Below the pieces are notes generated by a model. That model ran no database searches, was not told where the DNA came from, and worked only from the letters and a program-made list of their open reading frames with translations. A program made the position numbers and the translations under genes. 5,825 nt of DNA from an uncultured Mycoplasmatota bacterium (GTDB lineage Bacteria > Bacillota_I > Bacilli_A > RF39 > UBA660): NCBI GenBank assembly GCA_947572405.1, contig CANPBV010000083.1, forward strand, positions 1-5,825, written 5' to 3'. This document shows, in pieces, positions 1 through 5,825 of this stretch; the stretch's first letter is position 1, and the number at the start of each line of letters is the position of its first letter.

Positions 1-37
1 AATACGGTTTATCTTTCAAAAAAATGTGTCTAAAAAC

Positions 38-65
38 TTGACATAAATCCAAATATCATTACAAT
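38..65 (+). promoter_or_regulatory. Promoter-like -35/-10 pair on the plus strand
   Basis: A perfect TTGACA hexamer at 38-43 is followed after 16 bases by TACAAT at 60-65, which matches the TATAAT consensus at five of six positions. Transcription would start near position 72 and run rightward. Only very short frames follow (an ATG at 69 has five codons before a stop), so no protein is obviously served. Such a transcript would run through the inverted repeat at 136-263 and antisense to the relic and to the 3' end of the helicase gene. In DNA this AT-rich a chance match is quite possible. Confidence 0.33.
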
Positions 66-135
66 TATCATATGTCAACCATTTTTTAAAATCAAACAAT
101 ATTAATGATTAAGGTTATAAATTTATAAATAAAAA

Positions 136-263
136 AATTTCCAAAATGGAAGATTACTTTTGTTAAATAAAATTAACGATTAATTTAAATTACAATTTAT
201 AAAATTACATATTTATTTTAACATAAAAGTAATCTTTTATCAATTGACCATATTTTGGAAATT
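136..263. repeat. Long imperfect inverted repeat, possible large hairpin
   Basis: The outer 12-base arms AATTTCCAAAAT (136-147) and ATTTTGGAAATT (252-263) are exact inverted copies. Inside them the 12-base arms AAGATTACTTTT (150-161) and AAAAGTAATCTT (225-236) are also exact. A third, slightly imperfect segment pairs GTTAAATAAA (162-171) with the complement of the bases around 212-222. The arms are offset by 13 extra bases on the right, between 237 and 251. Read on the minus strand, the closing arm runs straight into a T tract (about 140-131), as in a very long terminator hairpin. It could instead be a small non-autonomous element or a relic duplication; no flanking target-site duplication was seen. 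Confidence 0.6.
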
Positions 264-459
264 GTTATATTTGAATTCAGTTATTTTACAATTTGTTATA
301 TTATAAACAGTTGTTGCATTAATAGGTGCTGTAATGTTTGCCCTGTTTAAATTACATTTTGCCACATTATCAACAGTTGATTCCTTTCACAAAAGAAATT
401 CTAAACATAATAACATTTAAATTACAGTTTGTTATATTATGAATAAATAAAGATTTCAT
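240..459 (-). pseudogene. Decayed relic with ~22-residue Asn/Cys repeat motif, unrecognised family
   Basis: The minus strand carries two protein-like frames that together look like the broken end of an older gene. An open frame at 386-240 encodes 48 residues and contains VDNVAKCNLN and VYNITNCKIT. A second frame, from an ATG at 459 to a stop at 370, contains HNITNCNLNV. The three copies of the motif N-(I/V)-(T/A)-(N/K)-C-(N/K)-(I/L) have their cysteine codons at 288, 354 and 424, which is 66 and 70 bases apart, so about 22 residues with a frameshift between the last two. A further NCNLN lies near 192 in broken sequence. No ribosome binding site fits either frame. A 22-residue period with recurrent Asn would suit a coil of a right-handed parallel beta-helix protein, but that is inference and I do not recognise the family. 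A conserved short peptide gene is a less likely alternative. Confidence 0.35.
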
Positions 460-460
460 T

Positions 461-481
461 AAAACGATCTATCGATCTTTT
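461..481 (-). terminator. Weak hairpin 38 bases past the UvrD-like helicase stop
   Basis: On the minus strand AAAAGATC pairs with GATC(G)TTTT across the loop GATA, giving an eight-pair stem with one bulged G and a T-rich right arm. Its place just downstream of the stop codon at 519-521 suits a factor-independent terminator. Only two G-C pairs are present and the T run is part of the stem, so it would be weak. The sequence is close to symmetric and could act on either strand. Confidence 0.3.
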
Positions 482-518
482 CCGATTTTTTATCATATCA
501 ACAGGCAATTTTATTACA

Positions 519-2876
519 TTATACTTTTACACTCGTATGCCAAATAATTTCTCTAATAAAATCGGACTGATAACTAATTTGTTTTGGACACATAATATAT
601 ACTTTATTCTTTGTTCTTGTAAGTGCGACATAGAATAGTCTTCGTTCTTCTGGATCATTAACAGAACTTTTTTCTTCTTTTCCTCTAATAAATTTTATGA
701 TATCATGATCTTCTATTTTACTTGGAAAACCATAAGTATCATCTAATACATTTAGTAGTATCACTTGATCATACCCTAATCCTTTTGCTCTATGAACTGT
801 CAAAAATTCTATTTTCATCTCAGGTTTTTCTCTTAATATAATAGAGTCATATGAACCTTTTTTAAAATATTTTGAATCTAATACCTTATCGATGTCTTTT
901 TTATATCTTCCTAGAAGCAATACCCGATCATTTGGATTTTCTTCATAAATTTTTAATAAAGTTTCACGCAATCTATCTGAAAGATCATTCACCTCATTTT
1001 CCAAGTCCTCATCATATTCAACTAACTCTACTGGCTTTTCCACATGTTTATCTGAAGATAACTGTTTTTGAAATTGTTCTATATTTTGCCCAACAAATTC
1101 ACCCGCTAAATCAATCAATTCTTGACTATTACGATACGTTTTTGTAATTTTAACAATTTCCGCATACCCCATCAATTGATAAAACTTCGTAAACAATTCT
1201 ATATCAGAGCCAGAGAATGAAAATATAGCTTGCCAATCATCCCCTACTGCTACAATTTTTGCATTAAATAAATCCGATAATTTTTTGGCAAAGTGATATC
1301 TTTGCATAGAAATATCCTGATATTCATCAATAATTACATATTGATAATTTAAGTCTTTATATTGTTCCTTTAATGCTTCCATATTATGATACGCAAAATT
1401 AATCATATCCGCAAAATCAATTTGATTATTTTCACGGATATCCAATTCATATTGTAAATAAAAAGATCTCATAACTTGAAGTTGTTTTTTTAATGTTTCA
1501 TCTTCGACTTCTGCTATCATTTTTTCCAGATCTTCCTTTTGATAATTTTGCTCTTTCAATAAAATAATAAAACTGAGAACCAGGTGAAGAAAATTAAAAA
1601 ATAAGGAATCTTCTGCGGTTTCCATTAAACGATAAAACAATTCTTTATCGCTACGTTTATGTTTATGCACATATTTTTCATCTAATGATTTAGACAACTC
1701 TGGTAAATAACTTGTTTTTTCTGTATACTGTCCAAACAGTTCGATCAACTCAGTCTGATGTTTGTTGTGAACCGCTCTTTTTCTAAAAATGTTAATACGA
1801 TAATCATTATCATAAGAACTAATTTGATTATCACATCCCAATTTAGCAAGCCCATAATACTCAATATAAATAGAATCCCCTCCATCGTGAATTGTAAAAT
1901 CTGGTTTATAGGTTCTATTATAGTTTAACTTTTGAGGATATATTTCTTCATAAACATAATTGATATTATTTTTATACAAATAATTAGCAATTTTTACTTC
2001 TCCCTCTGACTTTACATATTCCCCATTAATCGTCTTATTATATTTCATTCGATTTCTAGTTCTTCTTGTTACCTCTTTTGCTAAATCATCTTTACATTCT
2101 TCATATTTTAACTCTGTATAATAATTCCAATAATCTTCAAAGTATTTATAGTCAAAGCATTTTTCATCAAAATGAATTTCTCTAGGAAAGGCTTCTATTA
2201 GAGATTTCAATAATTTCTTATCTGGAAAAACAATATTTTTTACATAACTTGCTAATAACTGATACTGACCTGAGTTTCCTATGATAGAAACTTTCTCTTT
2301 TTTGATTTTCCTAATAAAATCAGCACCCAATTTGTGAAAGGTTAATACAGACACTCCCAGTTTAAAATCTCCATTAACCCGCTCATCTAATTCTTCCGCT
2401 GCCTTATTGGTAAACGCTAAAAGGATGATCTGTTTGCAGTCCACTTTTTTCTTTTCTACCAAAAATTTTACTTTTGCAGCCATTGTAGTCGTTTTTCCAC
2501 TGCCTGCTCCTGCTATTATTAATGAATAATCTTCATCAATCAAAATAGCCTTTCGTTGCTCTTCATCCAATTTAATATTTGGATCTACGTCATCAAACAT
2601 ATGGTCAAAATAATCTTGATATTCCTTTAATTTTGTTTGAATAAATCTTTCATTATGTTTATCAATGATTCGATAACCATTTTGACTTAACTCTTTCATC
2701 TGTTGATAAATAGGAGAGTTTTCTTCCGTATATTTTGAAAAATTATGAAAATAGTCTTGATATTTGTCAACAAATTGATCATACTGCTTTTTGGAAATAT
2801 AGCAATCCTGACGATTCAATTTTTTAAATTCAGTTATACAAGTTTCCATATTTTCTGTAATCATTCCTACCACCAT
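519..2876 (-). CDS. UvrD/Rep-family helicase (helicase IV type) with inserted nuclease-like domain
   Basis: This encodes a predicted ATP-dependent 3'-5' DNA helicase of superfamily 1A, 785 residues, cytoplasmic. Motifs appear in order: Q motif at 103-111, Walker A AGAGSGKTT at 122-130 (Lys128), Ia at 153-163, Ib LTFHKLG at 178-184, II DEYQD at 517-521, III GDDWQAIFSFSG at 545-556, IV TKTYRNS at 578-584, V LTVHRAKGLG at 692-701, and VI RRLFYVALTRTK at 745-756. The N-terminal about 100 residues are helical, with a HNERF...DYFD segment like that ahead of Walker A in E. coli helicase IV; GDDWQAI and the GFP...EERRLFYVALTR end also match that family. The protein is about 100 residues longer than the 684-residue E. 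coli enzyme because of an insert at about 288-382 containing SEGE, KPDF (Asp326) and YIEYYG (Glu339), a PD...E fold of the Vsr/DUF559 type in which the usual ExK lysine is absent. Nuclease activity is therefore uncertain. The start is the first ATG; an ATG at 2864 has the better ribosome binding site. It is unrelated to the RNA-polymerase-binding HelD of Bacillus. A role in repair or phage defence is inferred only. Confidence 0.93.
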   Translation of the reverse strand: MVVGMITENMETCITEFKKLNRQDCYISKKQYDQFVDKYQDYFHNFSKYTEENSPIYQQMKELSQNGYRIIDKHNERFIQTKLKEYQDYFDHMFDDVDPNIKLDEEQRKAILIDEDYSLIIAGAGSGKTTTMAAKVKFLVEKKKVDCKQIILLAFTNKAAEELDERVNGDFKLGVSVLTFHKLGADFIRKIKKEKVSIIGNSGQYQLLASYVKNIVFPDKKLLKSLIEAFPREIHFDEKCFDYKYFEDYWNYYTELKYEECKDDLAKEVTRRTRNRMKYNKTINGEYVKSEGEVKIANYLYKNNINYVYEEIYPQKLNYNRTYKPDFTIHDGGDSIYIEYYGLAKLGCDNQISSYDNDYRINIFRKRAVHNKHQTELIELFGQYTEKTSYLPELSKSLDEKYVHKHKRSDKELFYRLMETAEDSLFFNFLHLVLSFIILLKEQNYQKEDLEKMIAEVEDETLKKQLQVMRSFYLQYELDIRENNQIDFADMINFAYHNMEALKEQYKDLNYQYVIIDEYQDISMQRYHFAKKLSDLFNAKIVAVGDDWQAIFSFSGSDIELFTKFYQLMGYAEIVKITKTYRNSQELIDLAGEFVGQNIEQFQKQLSSDKHVEKPVELVEYDEDLENEVNDLSDRLRETLLKIYEENPNDRVLLLGRYKKDIDKVLDSKYFKKGSYDSIILREKPEMKIEFLTVHRAKGLGYDQVILLNVLDDTYGFPSKIEDHDIIKFIRGKEEKSSVNDPEERRLFYVALTRTKNKVYIMCPKQISYQSDFIREIIWHTSVKV
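2862..2874 (-). promoter_or_regulatory. Possible true start (ATG 2864) with GGTGG ribosome binding site
   Basis: Three in-frame ATG codons lie at 2876, 2864 and 2849. The first has no Shine-Dalgarno match at usable distance (AGTAAGATAG directly abuts it). The second is preceded by GGTGG (2874-2870) with a five-base spacer, a one-mismatch GGAGG. The likely transcription start near 2886 would leave only about 10 leader bases for the first ATG but about 22 for the second. If so, the protein is four residues shorter, with no effect on any domain. Confidence 0.45.
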
Positions 2877-2882
2877 CTATCT

Positions 2883-2893
2883 TACTATTAGTA
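2883..2893. promoter_or_regulatory. Short perfect palindrome at the transcription start, possible operator
   Basis: TACTA, one T, then TAGTA form an 11-base perfect dyad. It overlaps the predicted transcription start and touches the last base of the -10 box of the UvrD-like helicase promoter. A repressor bound there would block the promoter. The half-sites are short and AT-rich, so chance occurrence cannot be excluded, and no regulator gene is visible in the window. Confidence 0.2.
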
Positions 2894-2921
2894 GTATAAC
2901 ATTTACAAGAAAAGAAGTAAA
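2893..2921 (-). promoter_or_regulatory. Sigma-A-type promoter of the UvrD-like helicase gene
   Basis: On the minus strand TATACT (2898-2893) matches the -10 consensus at five of six bases. It is preceded by TG at 2901-2900, giving an extended -10 (TGtTATACT). TTTACT (2921-2916) lies 17 bases further upstream as a four-of-six -35 box. The expected start, near 2886, is about 20 bases ahead of the start codon region. This supports independent transcription of the helicase rather than sole read-through from the upstream gene. Confidence 0.6.
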
Positions 2922-3321
2922 TTCATATATTTGAAATCACTAAAAAGAATGTAAAATTAAAAATTTTTATCCCTAGAAATAATCTCAATTTTTTTCCAAA
3001 ATTATTTCATTTAAAAAGGAATACAATGCTTTTCCCTTTTTGCCAAAATAATGTCCATTAATCTCCACATTCTTAGTTTATTCAACTACCCTATCAATCA
3101 AAATTTTTCATATCTCTAACTTTTATTTCATTTTTTAAATGGGACTATTCCTGAAAAAGAAAGGAAAACCCTCCTCATTAATAAAAAAAACCAAACATAA
3201 ATATCTATACAAGAGAATATGGCTTCATTCTTGCTCATTGAAATAAATATGTAAAGTTTTTTCATAAATTGAGTTTTAATACAATGAAAATATTGTTTCA
3301 GGAAATGTGCTACACTTTTGA
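2922..3321. other. Spacer between the two helicase genes
   Basis: This AT-rich stretch holds no intact gene. The part nearest the right-hand gene (about 3145-3321) shows only short broken frames. Weak dyads are present, such as ACAAT/ATTGT near 3282-3297, but no stem good enough to call a terminator for the Res-like gene, so read-through toward the UvrD-like gene remains possible. The part at 2985-3144 holds protein-like fragments, described separately. A GAGGAGGG purine run on the minus strand near 3168-3175 resembles a ribosome binding site but has no ATG, GTG or TTG at a useful distance. Confidence 0.5.
2985..3144 (-). pseudogene. Possible decayed C-terminal coding fragment, unrecognised
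   Basis: Minus-strand translation gives two adjoining protein-like pieces in different frames. SHLKNEIKVRDMKNFD is read at 3144-3097 and stops at 3094. In the next frame, DRVVE is followed by a stop at 3078-3080 and then TKNVEINGHYFGKKGKALYS and LNEIILEKN, ending at a TGA at 2985-2987. The mixture of charged and hydrophobic residues and the Gly-Lys-rich turn look like real protein rather than random AT-rich translation, and one frameshift plus one nonsense change would join the pieces. No start codon or ribosome binding site fits. I do not recognise the parent family. It may be the worn tail of a gene that once stood between the two helicases. Confidence 0.27.
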
Positions 3322-5825
3322 TTATTCTTCTAACATATTTTCTAATTCACATCTAAATTTTTGCTGTCCTTCTAATATCTTTCCATTTTTGACATAATCA
3401 AAAAATTCTGGGTAGGCATTCGGACTTAAGAAGTGGAAAATATATTCTTCCTCCTCACCTTTTTCAGCAAGAATTTCATTTAAATTATCAAAGTGTTCTA
3501 AAGCATATTTATATTTGGCTTTGTTCTCTTCACAGTTATCACCATCAGATTTAATTTCTATAACTAAATAAAAAACCTTGTTTCCATTATGTATTTTTAT
3601 AAAAAAGTCAGGATTAAATAATTGATTTTTAATTTGATGACTATTTTTCTTCCAACTATATTCTATTGAATAAAATCCTATATCTCTTGATTTAATCCAA
3701 GAATCAATACAATTTGCGACATCTAATTTACATAAATAATCTATAAAGTCAACTTCAGGCTTTCCTGTTGCAAAAACGATATTCATTGGCGTTTTAAAGA
3801 TATAAGAATTTTTGTTTTTCGCTGATTTGACAGGTCTACTTTCATCTTCCAAAAATTCTGATAGTATTTTTAAATTATCATCAACTAGTTCATTTTCATA
3901 ATCGTCTGTATAGAAAACACTGGTTTCTTTTCTTAAGTTGGATATTGATACATGCTGATTTTGTATATCTTTTGTATTTACATCAAAGATATCCATATTA
4001 TTAGAAATAGGAACTACAGTCTTATTCTTTTTTCTTAGTAAAGTCCCAAATGTTGTTAAAATATTATTTCTATTTTTTTCTGTTAAAAGGTTACCAGTGA
4101 TTCCAACTTTGTCCATTGAGGATAAAATTATTTTTTCAATAACCTTTCTTTCTGGCAAATTATTTTGGGTATATTGATCTTCCCCAAGCTTTAATATTTT
4201 TCCCTCCCAATCTCTTGCATTAAATTCTTGAACGATTTTATCTACAACTTCATCAACCGTGTAATAATCTCTTCTTATTAAATAATTGACTTCATTAATA
4301 TCTCTTGCATTATAAATGGATTGAAACGTTGTCCCTTTTTCAACTTCAAGACTTTGAGATTCTAATTTTATTCCATTCTTCACAATATTAGAATAATCCA
4401 ACGTTGTCTTTTTTGTATCTTTTTCTACCTCTACCTCTTTTTTTTCATAATTTATATTTTTGACCACAAAATTATATTTGCTTCTATCCCCATCTTCTAA
4501 TATTGAACTTTTCAATTTTGTTTCATACTCCAATACCTCTGATACAAGATTTTCTATGTTTCTACTCCATGAGACATGATTAAAAACTTTTACACTTGGA
4601 ATGTTGTTATAATATTGAAATGGAACCCTCAAACCTCTTCCCAATACTTGAGAAATTAGCAATTTAGAGTTAAAAGCCCTGTTTTCCGATGGTACAATTT
4701 GCATAACATTTTTTACATCCCATCCTTCAGTAAGCATAGATACAGAAACAATCCATTCTATAGAATTATTAGTATCATCTACATCTTTTAATGTTAGTTT
4801 TTCTTCTACTGAAGATTTACTAGTGATCAATAATACTTTTTTCTCAATTAAATGCTTTTCCAAACCAGTTTCTTCTACCAAGTAATCTATTAAATCTTCT
4901 TTTAGATTTGTTGCATTTTTAATATTGGCGCAGACAAAGATTGTTATAGGTTTAATGAGTGAATATCTTTCCTTATTCCGCAAATGATTTTGATATATTT
5001 TTTGAAATCTTTCTTTTGGAGTTGTTGTATCATCCTTAATCGCATAATTAATATCTTTTACTATTCTTTCCTCTATTGCTTTTCTTAAGGAATATCGATA
5101 TATTACATCATTAAAATAATCGTTTTCTATGTATGCTGTTCCTGTTAATCCAAGTATATACTTAAAATTATATTCTGGATTGATCAAAAATTCCTTCCAC
5201 TTTTTTATTTCCCTATCAGAAGATGAATTATAGATATGATGTGATTCATCATTTATAACTAACACATTTTGCATGCTATTCTTAAAACTTGATTGAATCG
5301 AAGAACCTGTATTTTCATATACGGCATGTATATTTTCAATACAAATATCGCCAGTTTTAACTGTATAATTGCCATTTGTCAAATGAGGGTTTTTAATGAC
5401 GGCGCTATCAGGAACTAAATCTTGTAAATTGGAGTTCCCCATTAATTCTGTAAATTTTTCGTACAATCCTGACTCGATGGTTGTTGATGGACATAATACC
5501 AATACTTTATCAACCAAACCAAGTCCCAACATTATCTGAGCAACACCAAAAATTACATAAGATTTTCCTGTTCCTGTTGCTAAATCAATATTTGCGGTTA
5601 ATTTATTTTTTATTTGTAAATTCTCTAAATAGTTATCCAGTGATGGATATTTTTCCTTTAATACACCATTTTTAGTATAGTTTTCAGAAACAATATCTTC
5701 GATTGAATGATATTTTCCACTAGCAAAATAAATGATACAATTTTTAATTGCTTGTGATTGATAATATCGATTACCACACAAACAGTCAATATAGTCTTCC
5801 CAATCCTCAATTTTTAAATAATTAT
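3322..5825 (-). CDS. Type III restriction Res-like DExH helicase-nuclease, 5' end cut by window edge
   Basis: This encodes a predicted superfamily 2 ATPase fused to a nuclease, acting on DNA in the cytoplasm. Residues are numbered from a TTG at 5781, but that is probably not the start: the frame remains open for 14 more codons (ending ...EDWEDYIDCL) to the window edge, with no stop. Visible motifs are a Q-motif-like YYQSQAI at 6-12, Walker A ATGTGKS at 68-74 (Lys73), motif II DESHH at 178-182, III LTGTA at 212-216, V SMLTEGWDVKNV at 348-359, and VI QVLGRGLRVP at 378-387. After a middle region (about 420-665) that I do not recognise, a PD-(D/E)XK domain follows: PE at 675-676, NPDFF at 723-727 (Asp725) and IEIKSD at 741-746 (Glu742, Lys744). 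All catalytic positions are intact. The order helicase, linker, nuclease is that of type III Res subunits, which are usually about 900-1000 residues; at least 833 are present here. No Mod methyltransferase is in the window, though it could lie upstream. A stand-alone defence helicase-nuclease is the main alternative. The gene lies 445 bases upstream of the UvrD-like gene on the same strand. Confidence 0.9.
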   Translation of the reverse strand, partial: NYLKIEDWEDYIDCLCGNRYYQSQAIKNCIIYFASGKYHSIEDIVSENYTKNGVLKEKYPSLDNYLENLQIKNKLTANIDLATGTGKSYVIFGVAQIMLGLGLVDKVLVLCPSTTIESGLYEKFTELMGNSNLQDLVPDSAVIKNPHLTNGNYTVKTGDICIENIHAVYENTGSSIQSSFKNSMQNVLVINDESHHIYNSSSDREIKKWKEFLINPEYNFKYILGLTGTAYIENDYFNDVIYRYSLRKAIEERIVKDINYAIKDDTTTPKERFQKIYQNHLRNKERYSLIKPITIFVCANIKNATNLKEDLIDYLVEETGLEKHLIEKKVLLITSKSSVEEKLTLKDVDDTNNSIEWIVSVSMLTEGWDVKNVMQIVPSENRAFNSKLLISQVLGRGLRVPFQYYNNIPSVKVFNHVSWSRNIENLVSEVLEYETKLKSSILEDGDRSKYNFVVKNINYEKKEVEVEKDTKKTTLDYSNIVKNGIKLESQSLEVEKGTTFQSIYNARDINEVNYLIRRDYYTVDEVVDKIVQEFNARDWEGKILKLGEDQYTQNNLPERKVIEKIILSSMDKVGITGNLLTEKNRNNILTTFGTLLRKKNKTVVPISNNMDIFDVNTKDIQNQHVSISNLRKETSVFYTDDYENELVDDNLKILSEFLEDESRPVKSAKNKNSYIFKTPMNIVFATGKPEVDFIDYLCKLDVANCIDSWIKSRDIGFYSIEYSWKKNSHQIKNQLFNPDFFIKIHNGNKVFYLVIEIKSDGDNCEENKAKYKYALEHFDNLNEILAEKGEEEEYIFHFLSPNAYPEFFDYVKNGKILEGQQKFRCELENMLEE

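Larger units (their letters stand above)
1..518. other. AT-rich gene-free flank downstream of the UvrD-like helicase
   Basis: No intact gene could be found here on either strand; every frame is broken by stops within a few dozen codons. The stretch is not featureless. It holds a plus-strand promoter-like pair near its left end, a long imperfect inverted repeat at 136-263, a decayed repeat-containing coding relic on the minus strand at 240-459, and a small hairpin at 461-481 just past the stop of the helicase gene. Base composition is uneven: about 310-385 is clearly richer in G and C than its surroundings, as expected if that part was once coding. Confidence 0.6.

Noticed and set aside
284..443. 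CRISPR-like array suggested by repeats spaced 66 and 70 bases
   Set aside because: Only three diverged copies are present, the segments between them are not uniform spacers, no cas gene is near, and the repeats make sense as a coding relic.
872..1147. Plus-strand open frame of 91 codons
   Set aside because: It lies wholly inside and antisense to the UvrD-like helicase gene. Its translation has no recognisable domain, and no ribosome binding site was identified.
2862..2876. Gene symbol helD for the UvrD-like helicase
   Set aside because: The match is to the E. coli helicase IV family, but the inserted domain and the different use of helD in Bacillus make the symbol misleading.
3013..3041. 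Hairpin AAAAAGGAA/TTCCCTTTTT as a terminator for the Res-like gene
   Set aside because: It has few G-C pairs, a ten-base loop and a bulge, lies about 280 bases beyond the stop, and falls within the protein-like fragment, so the symmetry may be chance.
3205..3235. Dyad CAAG-AAT/ATT-CTTG downstream of the Res-like gene
   Set aside because: The stem has only seven pairs with a two-base bulge, and the nearest T run is more than 20 bases away, so it does not meet terminator form.
5481..5675. Plus-strand open frame of 64 codons
   Set aside because: It is antisense to the Walker A region of the Res-like gene, and its composition is what the complement of that gene would give.

Overview
The window is very AT-rich (well below 35% GC by eye). 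Both large genes lie on the minus strand, with A/T-ending codons and AT-rich spacers. This suggests a low-GC Gram-positive bacterium (Bacillota, probably Bacilli), but no rRNA, tRNA or species marker is present to go further.

Reading in the direction of transcription (right to left), the first gene occupies 5825-3322. It is a large superfamily 2 DExH helicase with a C-terminal PD-(D/E)XK nuclease domain, built like the Res subunit of type III restriction enzymes. Its reading frame stays open through the right edge of the window, so its N-terminus and any upstream partner, such as a Mod-type methyltransferase, are out of view. A spacer of about 445 bp follows (3321-2877). It holds what looks like a decayed protein-coding tail and, at its left end, a good sigma-A-type promoter for the next gene. 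The second gene (2876-519) is a UvrD/Rep-type superfamily 1 helicase of the helicase IV kind, with a PD...E nuclease-like domain inserted between helicase motifs Ib and II.

The last 518 bases hold no intact gene. They contain a small hairpin just past the second gene, a decayed frame-shifted relic with a repeated Asn-Ile-Thr-Asn-Cys-like motif at about 22-residue spacing, a long imperfect inverted repeat, and a promoter-like pair on the plus strand.

Functionally, the window places two nucleic-acid helicases side by side, each carrying a nuclease or nuclease-like module, next to gene debris. This fits an accessory or anti-phage defence region. A joint function is inference: the spacer and separate promoter show that the two genes need not be one operon. 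No mobile-element gene, CRISPR array, tRNA or rRNA is visible.
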